Shown here: positions 44,082 through 53,512 of the stretch, in pieces
How the letters are laid out: each line of letters begins with the position of its first letter
How positions within the stretch are numbered: the stretch's first letter is position 1
NCBI RefSeq assembly: GCF_041296385.1
Contig: NW_027184083.1
Span: forward strand, 1-64,000
From: Aphelocoma coerulescens
Taxonomy: Eukaryota > Chordata > Aves > Passeriformes > Corvidae
Direction of reading: 5' to 3'
DNA: 64,000 bases
The notes under the pieces: generated by a model
What the model was told of the DNA's origin: nothing
The model's input: only the letters and a program-made list of their open reading frames with translations
Databases searched by the model: none
Position numbers and translations under genes: made by a program

Positions 44082-45393
44082 GCAATGATGCTGTGTATCA
44101 TCTTACATGTCTTTATACACTTGTGCAAAATAGAACTAATCAATATTTTGTCTCCCATATTAGAGCTCATTCATCACTTCCAGGATTTCTGGCAGAAGGC
44201 AACTCCAGAGCTGATAAATTAACAGTAGCTTTAGTGAACACCTTACCTAACATTTTTGAACAGGTGAAGCTTAGTCATTCCTTTTTTCATCAGAATGCAC
44301 AAACTCTTATGTGAATGTTTCATCTTTCCAGAGATCAGGCTAGAGCAATTGTAAATACCTGCCCAGATTGTCATCTGGTGAAGCCCCCTGTATCCACAGG
44401 AGTGGTCAATCCTCGAGGACTACAGAGCTTGCAATTGTGGCAAACAGATATCACAAAATACCCATCTTTTGGAAAATATAAAAATATCCATTTGTCATTA
44501 GACACATTTTCCAATGTAGTTTTTGCTTCAGTAAACACTGGAGAAGCAGTAAATCGTGTGTCAGCATTTTTTGCAGGCTTTTGCTTCATTGGCGGTACCT
44601 CAAGAAATAAAAACAGATAACGGTTCTGCTTATACAACCCAGAAGGTATCTCTGTTTTTAATTAATTGGGGCGTACATCATACCTTTGGTATTCTTTATT
44701 TGCCCATGAGTCAGGCAGTTGTTAAGAGAACACATCGTTCCTTAAAATGTATTTTAGATCAGCAAAAGGGAGATGTAACACAGACAACACCACAGATGCG
44801 ATTAAGTAAAGCCTTGCATGTTTATAACTTTTTGAATAGTTCTTCTGCAGAGCCTGATCCTCCAATATTTAGGCATTCCTCTAACAGCACACACACAACA
44901 TTAAAGGAGAATCCTTTAGTTCTGATTAGAAATCCAGAAACAGGACAAATCGAAGGTCCAATTCCTCTAATAACCTGGGGCAAAGGGTTTGCTTGTGTTT
45001 CTACAGATACAGGACCCAGGTGGTTTCCTGTGAAGAACGTGAAACCATACCACTTGCAGAAAGACGTTGACAACCCCACGAGTAGAGAAGAAAGTACAGA
45101 CGTGAACTATGCTGAGACTACAACCTATATCTGCAATCTCTTTTTTTTTATTGTTGAAACTGTGAACTTTGGGGTTTATGTCAATATAAAGAGTGTGAAA
45201 AAATAGAATATTGTAAAGCTCTTTTGGCAAATAATCCTCATCTTTCTATTTAAAGAAGGCATGGAGTACCTTTGTGCCTCATCATTAAATGAGATATAAA
45301 CAAGATTGGGAAAATATAAAGAATATTCTTAAAAATTCATTTACAAATTAAAAATTGAAAAAGTCTGTTGTCAAAAGAGAACTTTAAAGAAAC

Positions 45394-47007
45394 ATGAAGT
45401 TTAATCAGATGTTAAGTTTGTTTTTTGCTCTGTTGGTTTTGTTTGCTTTTAGTAGTGTAGCTTTGCCAGTTGAACAACCAAAGACCAATGTTTGGGTGAC
45501 TTTAGCTAATGCTTCAGGTTTGGATACTCTATGCTTGTCTACCACAACTCCAGAAAATCTATTTTCAACTTGTTTAGTCAATGTTCCAGTAGAAAATTGG
45601 CCAATACCAGAAAAAATTGATAGAGCCTTACAAGGTACCTTGGCAGGATCAAACATTTGGGAGTACTATACCCGAGTAAATGCATGGGAATGGTGAACTC
45701 CTGCTGCAGTGGGGATTCCTGCAACAAGTATAGACAGCGAGGCTCGTGGAAAGAAATAGGGATCAATTCTTGGTAGATGTTTTTTAGAGATCTTTATTCT
45801 CCAGCCGCATGGCCGAGGTCCAGCCCAAGAACCCTTAATCACAGGACCAGTAGGGTCCTTCCTGGGCAGGGGAACACAAAACAACCAATGGGGAACAGGA
45901 TTAGGGTACATGTGACCAAGGAGCAAGGAAACCCCGTGCCTCTACCCCAGGGTCCCCTCTCCCAGGACCCCATGGCAGAGGGGAGGAACCCCAACAGACT
46001 CCCTATCTTCCTAAAGCTTCTGATGAACCCCAAGAATTAGAAATCCTTGGTTCTGTAAAAGTAAAATTCTGTGTTGAATTCAATTCTGCAAACATTAATC
46101 AATCAATGATGAGAGATGTTTCTCCACATCACCCTGTGTATAAAAACCACTCCTTTTGGTGTAATAGTACTTTTATAATTTCATCTGCACCTAGCTCTAT
46201 TCCTCTGCAATTACCAAGAGGAATGTTTTTTGTATGCAGAGACAGAGCATGGCCAGCTATCCCTTCAAACATTAAGGGAGGTCTGTGTACTTTGGGAGAG
46301 ATCACCTTGTTTACTCCTAATATGAAGACAATTGCCAACATAAATCACAGACAAAAAAGATCTGTTCCGCATCAATATGGACCAGAATGCAGAGGTGATT
46401 TTACTCCATGGGGTTATGGAAAAAAGCTTGCAGCGTCTCTTCTTATGCCACCAGTTGCCTCAGTAGTTGCGTTAAAGCAGTTAGATCGGTTGGGATGTTG
46501 GCTGAGTAAACAATCTAATGCCACGTCCCTTGCATTAAGTGGCCTTTTAGCAGATGTTAAAGATGTGAGGCATGCAACTTTACAAAACAGAGCAGCAATT
46601 GATTTTCTTTTGCTGGCCCATGGACATGGATGCAATGACTTTGAAGGAATGTGCTGTATGAATCTGTCTGACCACTCGGAGTCTATTCATAAGAGCATAC
46701 AACCCCTTAAAGAGGGTGTATCGAAAATAAGAATTGATGCTGGAACTTGGCTATATGATTTGTTTAGTGGATGGGGCTTAGCACCATGGATAAAGAAGTG
46801 TCTTACAAAAGTCCTATACATTTTGGCAGTCATAGTAATAGTTCTCATAATGGTACCTTGTTTGTTCCAATGTGTACAATGGATCATTGATAAGTCTATT
46901 AATGGAATTTACTATGTGCAGAAAGGAGGGGGAGATGTAGGGAACAGAGGAGTAGAAACCTCTGCAATTAAGGGAGGATTTGATTTACAACCCTGGAAGA
47001 GATTAGG
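45394..47007 (+). pseudogene. Class II env, split by a solo LTR and cut at its 3' end
   Basis: The frame starts MKFNQML with a hydrophobic signal peptide (~residues 5-23) and a surface-subunit start (TNVWVTLANASG), to 45701. After the LTR it resumes at 46003. Further marks are a furin-type RQKR (46349-46360), a fusion-peptide-like stretch, LQNRAAIDFLLL, the CX6CC motif (46631-46657) and a membrane anchor (~46813-46872). The frames on both sides of the LTR are in phase once the 301-base insertion is counted, so the LTR appears to be the main lesion. The last codons run into the ERVL-3 LTR. Confidence 0.87.
45702..45996 (-). mobile_element. Antisense 295-bp solo LTR in env, relative of the Y-box element's LTR
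   Basis: On the minus strand it starts TGTTGGGGTTCCTCCC and ends CCCCACTGCAGCA. The flanks AACTCC (45696-45701) and GACTCC (45997-46002) are a near-perfect 6-bp duplication. Length and order of blocks (ATTGGTTG, CATGCGGCTGG, AATAAAGATCTCT) parallel the 296-bp LTRs at 49189 and 51152. Confidence 0.87.
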
Positions 47008-47924
47008 TGTCTTGGTTTGAAAGACAGGTGTCTGCTAAGGAAGGCAGAAGCCTCCCTTGGAATGGCAGATGCAACCCCCTTCCCTCCGAGTTATTATAAT
47101 TTTGAAATCACGGGGCTTTCAGGCAAAGATGTGGAAAATAGGAATAACAGTTCTTTACTATTATATATCTATATGTGTATAACTAGTCAAACAAACAACA
47201 ATAACTATGGCAGTAACAGCAAACAATCACAAACCCAGTCCCAGCCTTCTTGGCTCTCAGGCCCTTTCCCCTTGGGTGCAGTTCCGCTCACAGCCGGCAG
47301 GGGTGCTGGCGGCTCCCGGTGAGCAGGGCAGGTGCGATGGTTCTCCCACAGCTGCAGGGGGAGCTCCGGAGCGAGCTCAGGGAGCACGCAGCACTGGTGG
47401 CCTGGGATCCCGGGAAGGGATGGAACAAAGGCTTCACAAACCCCTGGGCAGCCAACCCCGGTGTTCGGCTGGACCCTCGGGAAGGGCAAGCTGGAATGAC
47501 AGGCTGGAACAGCAGGCTGGAGCAGCAGGGACGAGCACAAATCCCGGATGGCAGAAGAGATGTATCCAAATGGAGAACTCCCCGGAGGTCTAGGCAGGCA
47601 GGGCGAGCCTGGCTACAGCGTAGCGAAGGCTCGAAGCAGCGGCAGGGCAGGGCGGCCACGGCCCAGCTCCGAGCGGGGCAGGGAAGGCGGGCTTGGGATC
47701 CTGGTGTTTCTCCAGCAGAAAGAAAAGTGGCCGTAAAAAAAAAAAACAGCTTCGTCTCTCTCTGGACGCAGAGACCGAACTGACCACACACTCAAGTGAA
47801 AACAAAAAGAGCAGCCAGGTCTTTTGTTCTTCTTAAGCACCTGGCCATTTGTTTCCCTAGCAACATGTATGGGGGAAAATTCCTTTAACAGAAAAAAAAC
47901 TAGGAGAACTCTTAAAACTCCAAC
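47008..47924 (-). mobile_element. 3' LTR of ERVL-3 (antisense)
   Basis: On the minus strand it runs TGTTGGAGTTTTAAG to AAACCAAGACA, directly after the ERVL polypurine-like AGGGTGGATAA (47925-47935 reversed). It is the same family as the solo LTR at 43149-44081. It abuts the class II env on its other side. Confidence 0.8.
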
Positions 47925-48095
47925 ATTATCCACCCTAAATTTTTTCCCATACTAACATGTTAAATGAAACTTAACCCTTTTAACCATATAAATACATTCA
48001 TCACCCAAATTATATATATATATACATGCTGATACTGATACAAGTACAGAGCCATAGGTAGTTCACCCTAGAACAAGGTCTCCTTGCAGTATGCA

Positions 48096-49188
48096 TCAGG
48101 TCTCTCCACCCCTTTGCATCACCCACCAAGTGCAACCTGGTCCCTGAGCAAAAACAACCCCAAGGATGGGTTTGTCTTTGCTCAAGGCAGACTTTACCCA
48201 AACAGTTTTTCCAAGCATACCTCTCATGTGCACCACTGGAACCTTCTCCCCATCTGTTGTTTGTAGGGGTTCAGATTGGGCAGGGCCTGCTCGGCTGATG
48301 GAGCCTCGGGTGTTAACTAACCAGGTGGCTTTTGCTAAATGCACCTCCCAGTTTTTGAAACTCCCCCCACCCAGTGCCTTCAAGGTGGTTTTAAGCAGTC
48401 CATTACACCGCTCAACCTTCCCAGCTGCTGGTGCATGGTAAGGGATGTGGTACACCCACTCAATGCCATGTTCTCTAGCCCAGGTGTTTATAAGGCTGTT
48501 CTTGAAGTGAGTCCCATTGTCAGACTCAATTTTCTCAGGGGTGCCATGCCTCCAAAGGACTTGCTTTTCAAGGCCCAGGATGGTGTTCCGGGCTGTAGCG
48601 TGAGGCACAGGGTAAGTCTCCAGCCATCCTGTGGTGGCTTCTACCATTGTGAGCACATAGCGCTTGCCTTGGTGGGTTTGAGGCAGTGTGATGTAATCAA
48701 CCTGCCAGGCCTCCCCATACTTGTATTTGGACCATCGCCCACCATACCACAGGGGCTTCACCCGCTTGGCCTGCTTGATAGCAGCGCACATCTTATGGTC
48801 ATGGATCACCTGGGAGATACTGTCCATGGTTAGATCCACCCCTCGATCTCGTGCCCACTTATAGGTGGCATCTCTGCCCTGATGGCCTGAGGCATCATGG
48901 GCCCATCGAGCTAGGAACAACTCTCCTTTATGTTGCCAATCCAAGTCTATCTGGGACACCTCTATTTTTGCAGTCTGATCTACCTGTTTGTTGTTACGAT
49001 GTTCTTCGTTAGATCCGCTCTTGGGGACGTGAGCATCTACATGATGGACCTTCACGGATCGCTTCTCTACCTGAGTGGCAATGCCTTTCCACTCCTCAGC
49101 AGCCCAGATTGGTTTTCCTCTGTGCTGCCAGATTGCCTAATTCCACCTTTCCAGCCAACCCCCCAGAGCATTGGCTACCATCCATGAG
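48096..49188 (-). pseudogene. ERVL-3 pol end: RNase H C-terminus and integrase
   Basis: A 319-codon open frame (49055 to 48096) holds integrase with GHQGRDATYKW, 'CAAIKQ' (one zinc cysteine altered: HDHKMCA where ERVL-1 has HSCETCA), WQVDY, ESDNG and KVERCNG, so the DDE triad is kept but the zinc finger is damaged. A frameshift near 49056 separates the RNase H end (WMVANALWG, reversed at 49150-49188). The polyprotein end after TWWVMQ is truncated by a stop. Confidence 0.88.
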
Positions 49189-49484
49189 TGTCGGGGTCTC
49201 CTCCCCCCGCCATGTAGCCCTGGGAAGAGGGGCCCTGAGGGCACAGACACACGGGGTTTCCCTGCCCCGGGTCAGCCTCGTTCCCCATTGGTTGGTTTGT
49301 GTTTCCTGCGCGGGCAAGGACCCTCGGGTCCCGGTGACTGTAACAGTTCCTCTGCAGATGCCCGGCCATGCGGCTGGGAAAATAAACATCTCTGAAACAT
49401 CTAGCAAGAATCTGTCCATATATATTTCTTTTCCATGGGACTCCTGGTTTGATATAGGCATGTTACAGTATCCCCGCTGTAACA
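49189..49484 (+). mobile_element. 5' LTR of the Y-box element
   Basis: TGTCGGGGTCTCCTCC to CCGCTGTAACA, with CCATTGG (CCAAT-type) and GGAAAATAAACATCTC as the polyadenylation signal. A candidate splice donor GTGAGT lies downstream at 49541-49546, before gag. Confidence 0.92.
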
Positions 49485-49606
49485 AAATGGTGGGAGAATT
49501 GCGAACAGAACGATCCCTGATCCCTAAGCGACTGATTTGTGTGAGTAAACCCTGGAAACTTTGGATGCCTCTTCTTGGTTTTGTTTTGCTATTCCATATC
49601 TAAACT

Positions 49607-49978
49607 ATGGAGGAACCGTGGGAAGACTCTTGGCTTTCAGAGCCGCATATGGACATTTATCTTAAACTAAAAATGATTATTGAACAACGATTTGTAAATT
49701 TTAGCTTGATTCAAGCTCAGAAAGAACTGAAACACTTCCTGGCATGGTTGTTTAAGAACTTTTTCTATGTTTCTTGGGATTTAATTCTTACCAAGGTTTT
49801 TTGGAAGACCATTTGGACCCAGTTAATATTTGAGTCAAAATATATGCCGATGGAAGAATATTTTCCTGAATATTATTTAATTACCGAGACTGTTGAGCAA
49901 TGTCAGCTGTGTCCTGGCGAAGGGAAGCCTGGCTCAGGGACTGTGCGACACAGGCCACGTGCACCGAGCGCTCTGTGA
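49607..49978 (+). CDS. Truncated gag (matrix domain) of the Y-box element
   Basis: The frame has 123 codons from an ATG (ACTATGG). Residues ~15-75 follow the helical pattern of alpha/betaretroviral matrix: QKELKHFLAWLFKNFF and FWKTIWTQL align in order with PKNLVQSFVQWLFQYF and FWDKVGRKL in the class II gag at 61660. From about residue 100 (near 49905) composition changes to GC-rich, so the last ~20 residues are read from the captured sequence until a TGA at 49976. There is no glycine at position 2, so no myristoylation is expected. It is not fused to the Y-box ORF, as stops at 49976, 50039 and 50231 intervene. Confidence 0.7.
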   Translation: MEEPWEDSWLSEPHMDIYLKLKMIIEQRFVNFSLIQAQKELKHFLAWLFKNFFYVSWDLILTKVFWKTIWTQLIFESKYMPMEEYFPEYYLITETVEQCQLCPGEGKPGSGTVRHRPRAPSAL

Positions 49979-50236
49979 GCAGCAGCGAGACAATTCCCAC
50001 GCGCGGGCGGAGCCACGCGGGCCGCAGTGTCGGCAGCATAGCGAGGCGCGGCAGGAGTGGCGCGACCCGGCAGTGCCCGCCCGGCCCCACGCAGCGAGTG
50101 GTGGAGCGAGCCCTGTGAGCGTCCGAACGAGCGGGGCGGCGCGCGGGTGGCGGCTGGCAGCGGCAGAGTGGAGCCGTGCCCAGCCGAAACGCGCGCTGGA
50201 GCAGGGCGCGGGGGGGCTCGGGGGCCCAGCTGAGAC

Positions 50237-51055
50237 ATGGGCGCAGCCCCAGGCAGTGGCAGCAAAGCTGAGACCAGAGGAGGCGACGCATGGAGAACAG
50301 AGCGGCACGGCCCGGCCCGGCCTGCGCTGCCCCAAACGCGACCCTGGGAAGAGCACGCAGGAACCAGCAGCGCCGACAATCCCAACATGGGAGCGACCGA
50401 AAGAGAGAGCAAAGACACAGCGAGACAGAAAACAGCAGCCACTCGGAAAAAGGAAAAGACCATAGTAGCTAAGATCTTAGGGATAGTGAAATGGCATAAT
50501 GTTAAACAAAATTATGGTTTTATACCAAGATGTGATAACCAGCAAGACATATTCGTGCATAGAACTGCTATTAAAAAGAATAACCCTGAAAAATGCATCC
50601 CAAGCTTGGGAGATGGAGAGGTGGTGGAATTCAAAATCATACAAGGTAGAAAAGGGTTACAAGCATCGCAGGTCACTGGGCCTGATGGTGTTCCTGTGAA
50701 AGGCAGTATACATGCTAAAAATCGTAGTCCTGTTAGACAATATTTCCATTGTAAACCCCCCCTGCAGTCTCCCTTTCCTAATCCCACCTTTCCCTTTTAC
50801 CCTATACCCAATATGAACCCTTTCCTAAGTTTACCCTATCCCCAGTTTATTCCTAATCCATTTTTCACCCCATGGCTTCGTTATGTAATTCCATTTCCCA
50901 AAAATCCCTTTCCAATGCCGAGTGGGGGAAGAAAAAGGGGGAGGGAAGAAATTAAACCCTCTCCTGCCTCAGTTTCCCCACAAAGGATGCTCAGAGAGTT
51001 CTGTCTCCCTTCTGTCAGCCGTAGGATGTTCCAGAGAATCTCTTTGGACATTTAA
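50237..51055 (+). CDS. Y-box protein with cold-shock domain, captured in an LTR element
   Basis: The protein has 272 residues. Residues ~77-150 are a Y-box-type cold-shock domain: ILGIVKWHNV, RNP1-like NYGFI (92-96), RNP2-like DIFVH (104-108), TAIKKNNP, SLGDGE and VTGPDGVPV. The last three blocks are specific to vertebrate YBX proteins, which bind single-stranded nucleic acid and mRNA. About half the domain matches vertebrate YBX by eye; a usual VKWFN Phe is His here. Residues 1-70 are Ala/Arg/Pro-rich from CpG-rich DNA. The C-terminus is unlike YBX charged islands: rich in Pro, Phe and Asn with three NPF motifs, then a basic GGRKRGR. An in-frame TGA at 50231 makes 50237 the earliest start; Met51 (50387) is an alternative. 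Confidence 0.88.
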   Translation: MGAAPGSGSKAETRGGDAWRTERHGPARPALPQTRPWEEHAGTSSADNPNMGATERESKDTARQKTAATRKKEKTIVAKILGIVKWHNVKQNYGFIPRCDNQQDIFVHRTAIKKNNPEKCIPSLGDGEVVEFKIIQGRKGLQASQVTGPDGVPVKGSIHAKNRSPVRQYFHCKPPLQSPFPNPTFPFYPIPNMNPFLSLPYPQFIPNPFFTPWLRYVIPFPKNPFPMPSGGRKRGREEIKPSPASVSPQRMLREFCLPSVSRRMFQRISLDI

Positions 51056-51151
51056 AGACTCAGGAGGGTGGCTTGTTTTGTTTTGAAACTGTTCTTGTTA
51101 TGTTTATCCAGTTGTCTTCATTCTCCTTTTATTAAAATAAAACGGGTGAAA

Positions 51152-51447
51152 TGTCGGGGTCTCCTCCCCCCGCCATGTAGCCCTGGGAGGAGGGGCCCTG
51201 AGGACACAGACACACGGGGTTTCCCTGCCCCTGGTCAGCCTCGTTCCCCATTGGTTGGTTTGTGTTTCCTGCGCGGGCAAAAGGACCTCGGGTCCCGGTG
51301 ACTGTAGCAGTTCCTCGGCAGAGCCCAGCCATGCGGCTGGGGAAATAAACATCTCTGAAACATCTATCAAGAATCCGTCCATATATATTTCATTTCCACG
51401 GGACTCCTGGTTTGATATAGGCATGTTACAGTATCCTCACTGCAACA
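51152..51447 (+). mobile_element. 3' LTR of the Y-box element
   Basis: It starts TGTCGGGGTCTCC after AAAATAAAACGGGTGAAA (a weak polypurine tract) and ends CACTGCAACA. Same length as the 5' LTR. Confidence 0.92.
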
Positions 51448-51453
51448 CATGAG

Positions 51454-53509
51454 TCAGTGTAGAGGTAGAGCTTTGGCCACTACTCTCTTTCAGCTATGTC
51501 CAGGGCTAGTTGAACAGCTTTGAGTTCAGCAAATTGGCTCGATCCACCTTCTCCTTCAGTAGCCTGTGCAACTTGTCGTGTGGGGCTCCATACTGCAGCT
51601 TTCCATATCCAGCTAGCGCCTACAATTCGGCAAGAACCATCAGTGAAGAGGGTGTATTGTCTTTCACTGTCTGTTAGCGCATTATATGGTGGGGCTTCTT
51701 CAGCACGCGTCACCTGCTCCTCTTCTTCTTCAGAAGATATCCCAAAAGTCTCACCTTCAGGCCAGTTTGTAATTATTTCCAGGATCCAAGGGCGACTTGG
51801 GTTTCCAATTCGGGCACACTGCGTGATGAGGGCGATCCATTTGCTCCAAGGAGCGTCCGTGGCGTGATGCGTGGAAGAAAACTTTCCTTTGAACATCCAC
51901 CCCAGCACTGGTAGTCGGGGTGCCAGGAGGAGTTGTGCCTCTGTGCCGATTACTTCTGAGGCAGCTTGGATTCCTTCACAAGCTGCCAAGATTTCTTTTT
52001 CTGTGGGAGTGTAGTTGGCTTCAGACCCTCTGTAGCTTCGGCTCCAGAATCCCAGTGGTCGGCCCCGAGTCTCACCAGGCACCTTCTGCCAGAGGCTCCA
52101 GGACAGACCATGGCTCCCGGCTGCAGAGTAGAGCACGTTCTTCACCTCTGGTCCTGTCCTGACTGGGCCAAGGGCTACGGCATGAGCGATTTCCTGCTTG
52201 ATCTGGGTGAAGGCTTGCTGCTGTTTGGGGCCCCAGTGGAAATGGTTCTTCTTGCGGGTAACCAGGTAAAGAGGACTCACAATCTGGCTGTACTCAGGAA
52301 TGTGCATTCTCCAAAAACCTATGGCGCCTAGGAAAGCTTGTGTTTCCTTCTTGCTGGTCGGTGGAGACATCGCAGTGATCTTGTTGACGACCTCGGTGGG
52401 AATCTGACGTGGTCCATCTTGCCACTTTACTCCCAGGAACTGGATCTCTTGGGCAGGTCCCTTGACTTTGCTCCTTTTGATGGCAAAGCCGGCTTCCAGG
52501 AGAATCTGGATGATTTTCTCTCCTTTCTCAAATACTTTCTATGCTGTGTTTCCTCACACTATGATGTCATTGATGTATTGCAGATGTTCTCTAGCTTCAC
52601 CCTTTTCCAGTGCAGCCTGGATCAGTCCATGGCAAATGGTGGGACTGTGCTTCCACCCCTGGGGCAGTCGGTTCCAGGTATACTGCACACCCTTCCAGGT
52701 GAAGGCAAACGGAGGCCTGCACTCTGCTGCCAGAGGAATGGAGAAAAATACATTAGCAATGTCACTAGTGGCATACCACTTTGCTACTTTGGACTCCAGC
52801 TCGTACTGGAGCTCCAACATGTCCGGCACAGCAGCGCTCAATGGTGGAGTCACTTCATTCAAGGCACGATAGTCCACAGTCAATCTCCATTCCCTGTCAG
52901 ACTTGCGCACTGGCCAAATGGGACTGTTGAAGGGTGAGTGGGTCTTGCTGACCACCCCTTGGCTCACCAGCTCACAGATCATCTTGTGGATAGGGATCAC
53001 AGCATCTCGAATTGTCCGATACTGCCGGTGGTGCACTGTCGAGGTGGCAATTGGCACTCATTGCTCTTCCACTTTCAGGAGCCAAACTGCAGAAGGATTC
53101 TCTGATAGTCCAGGCAGGGTGTTCAATTGCCTAATGCCCTCTGCCTCCACAGCAGCAATCCCAAATGCCCACCTGAGTCCTTTTGGGTCTTTGTATTAGC
53201 CATTCCGGAGGAAGTCTATGCCCAGAATACACGGGGCCTCTGGGCCTGTCACAATCAGATGTTTTTGCCACTCTTTCCCAGTCAGGCTCACCTCAGCTTC
53301 CAACAGGGTCAACTGCTGTGATCCCCCAGTCACCCCAGCAATGGAGGCAGGTTCTGCCCCCACATGTCCCAATGGCATTAAAGTATACTGTGCCCCAGTA
53401 TCAACCAAGGCATCACATTTCTGTTGCTCTGATGTGCCAGGCCATCGGATCCACACCGTCCAGAAAACCCTGTTCTCCCGTGCCTCTTCCTGGCTAGAGG
53501 CAGGGGCCT
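51454..53509 (-). pseudogene. ERVL-3 pro-pol: protease, RT and RNase H start
   Basis: Protease (53456 to 53196) has LVDTGAQ and ILGIDFL, then stops near 53196. RT (53057 to ~52460) has 'NSPIWPV', LPQGWKHSP and a catalytic box reading YIND (52566-52577) instead of YIDD. A frameshift follows. The 296-codon frame 52370 to 51480 holds the connection (SHGLSWSLWQK) and RNase H (LFTDGSC), continuing after the Y-box element at 49188. The frames are broken in at least three places. Confidence 0.9.
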
Positions 53510-53512
53510 CTA
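53495..53512 (-). promoter_or_regulatory. Gag stop codon in a hairpin (candidate readthrough signal), ERVL-3
   Basis: On the minus strand, TAGAGG...CCTCTA again begins at the gag UAG (53512-53510), with a loop one base shorter than in the other two ERVLs, which would shift the downstream frame. Confidence 0.55.

Larger units (their letters stand above)
41502..45206 (+). pseudogene. Class II pol (RT, RNase H, integrase), broken
   Basis: The RT start block ([18 protein letters not shown]) opens in -1 after pro, with stops from 41742. LPQGMKNSPTICQ and YMDD (42046-42057) mark the palm. A 40-base LTR tip interrupts at 42424. The connection and RNase H (FSDGSGKTN, DSAYVANIV) follow, and a solo LTR cuts RNase H at 43149. 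The frame resumes with HIRAHSSLPGFLAEGN, then integrase: HLSRDQARAI..CPDC, WQTDITKYP, KTDNGSAYT, and the C-terminal ITWGKGFACVSTDTG to 45206. Several frameshifts make it non-coding as it stands. Confidence 0.9.
40215..47007 (+). mobile_element. Class II (alpha/betaretrovirus-like) ERV, 5'- and 3'-truncated
   Basis: The order is gag end, pro, pol, env on the plus strand. The 5' LTR, matrix and most of capsid are missing at the ERVL-1 boundary (after a poly-C at 40188-40204), and the 3' LTR is missing at the ERVL-3 LTR (47008). Three later events cut it: a 40-base LTR tip (42424-42463) and solo LTRs at 43149-44081 and 45702-45996. Confidence 0.9.
49189..51447 (+). mobile_element. LTR element carrying a captured Y-box (cold-shock domain) gene
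   Basis: Two 296-bp LTRs (49189-49484 and 51152-51447) are flanked by the perfect 6-bp target duplication CATGAG (49183-49188 and 51448-51453) inside ERVL-3 RNase H. The 1667-bp interior holds a gag matrix ORF (49607-49978), then from about 49905 an abruptly GC- and CpG-rich, intronless sequence with a 272-codon Y-box ORF (50237-51055). Protease, RT, integrase and env are absent. It resembles the genomes of transducing retroviruses that replaced viral genes with host cDNA. The LTRs differ at roughly 15-18 sites by eye. Confidence 0.9.

Noticed and set aside
49893..50465. 190-codon frame overlapping the start of the Y-box ORF
   Set aside because: It is an alternative frame through the CpG-rich 5' part, ends where the cold-shock domain begins, and has no recognisable domain.
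49607..51055. A Gag-Y-box fusion protein
   Set aside because: The two frames are in phase, but stops at 49976, 50039 and 50231 separate them, so separate translation is needed.
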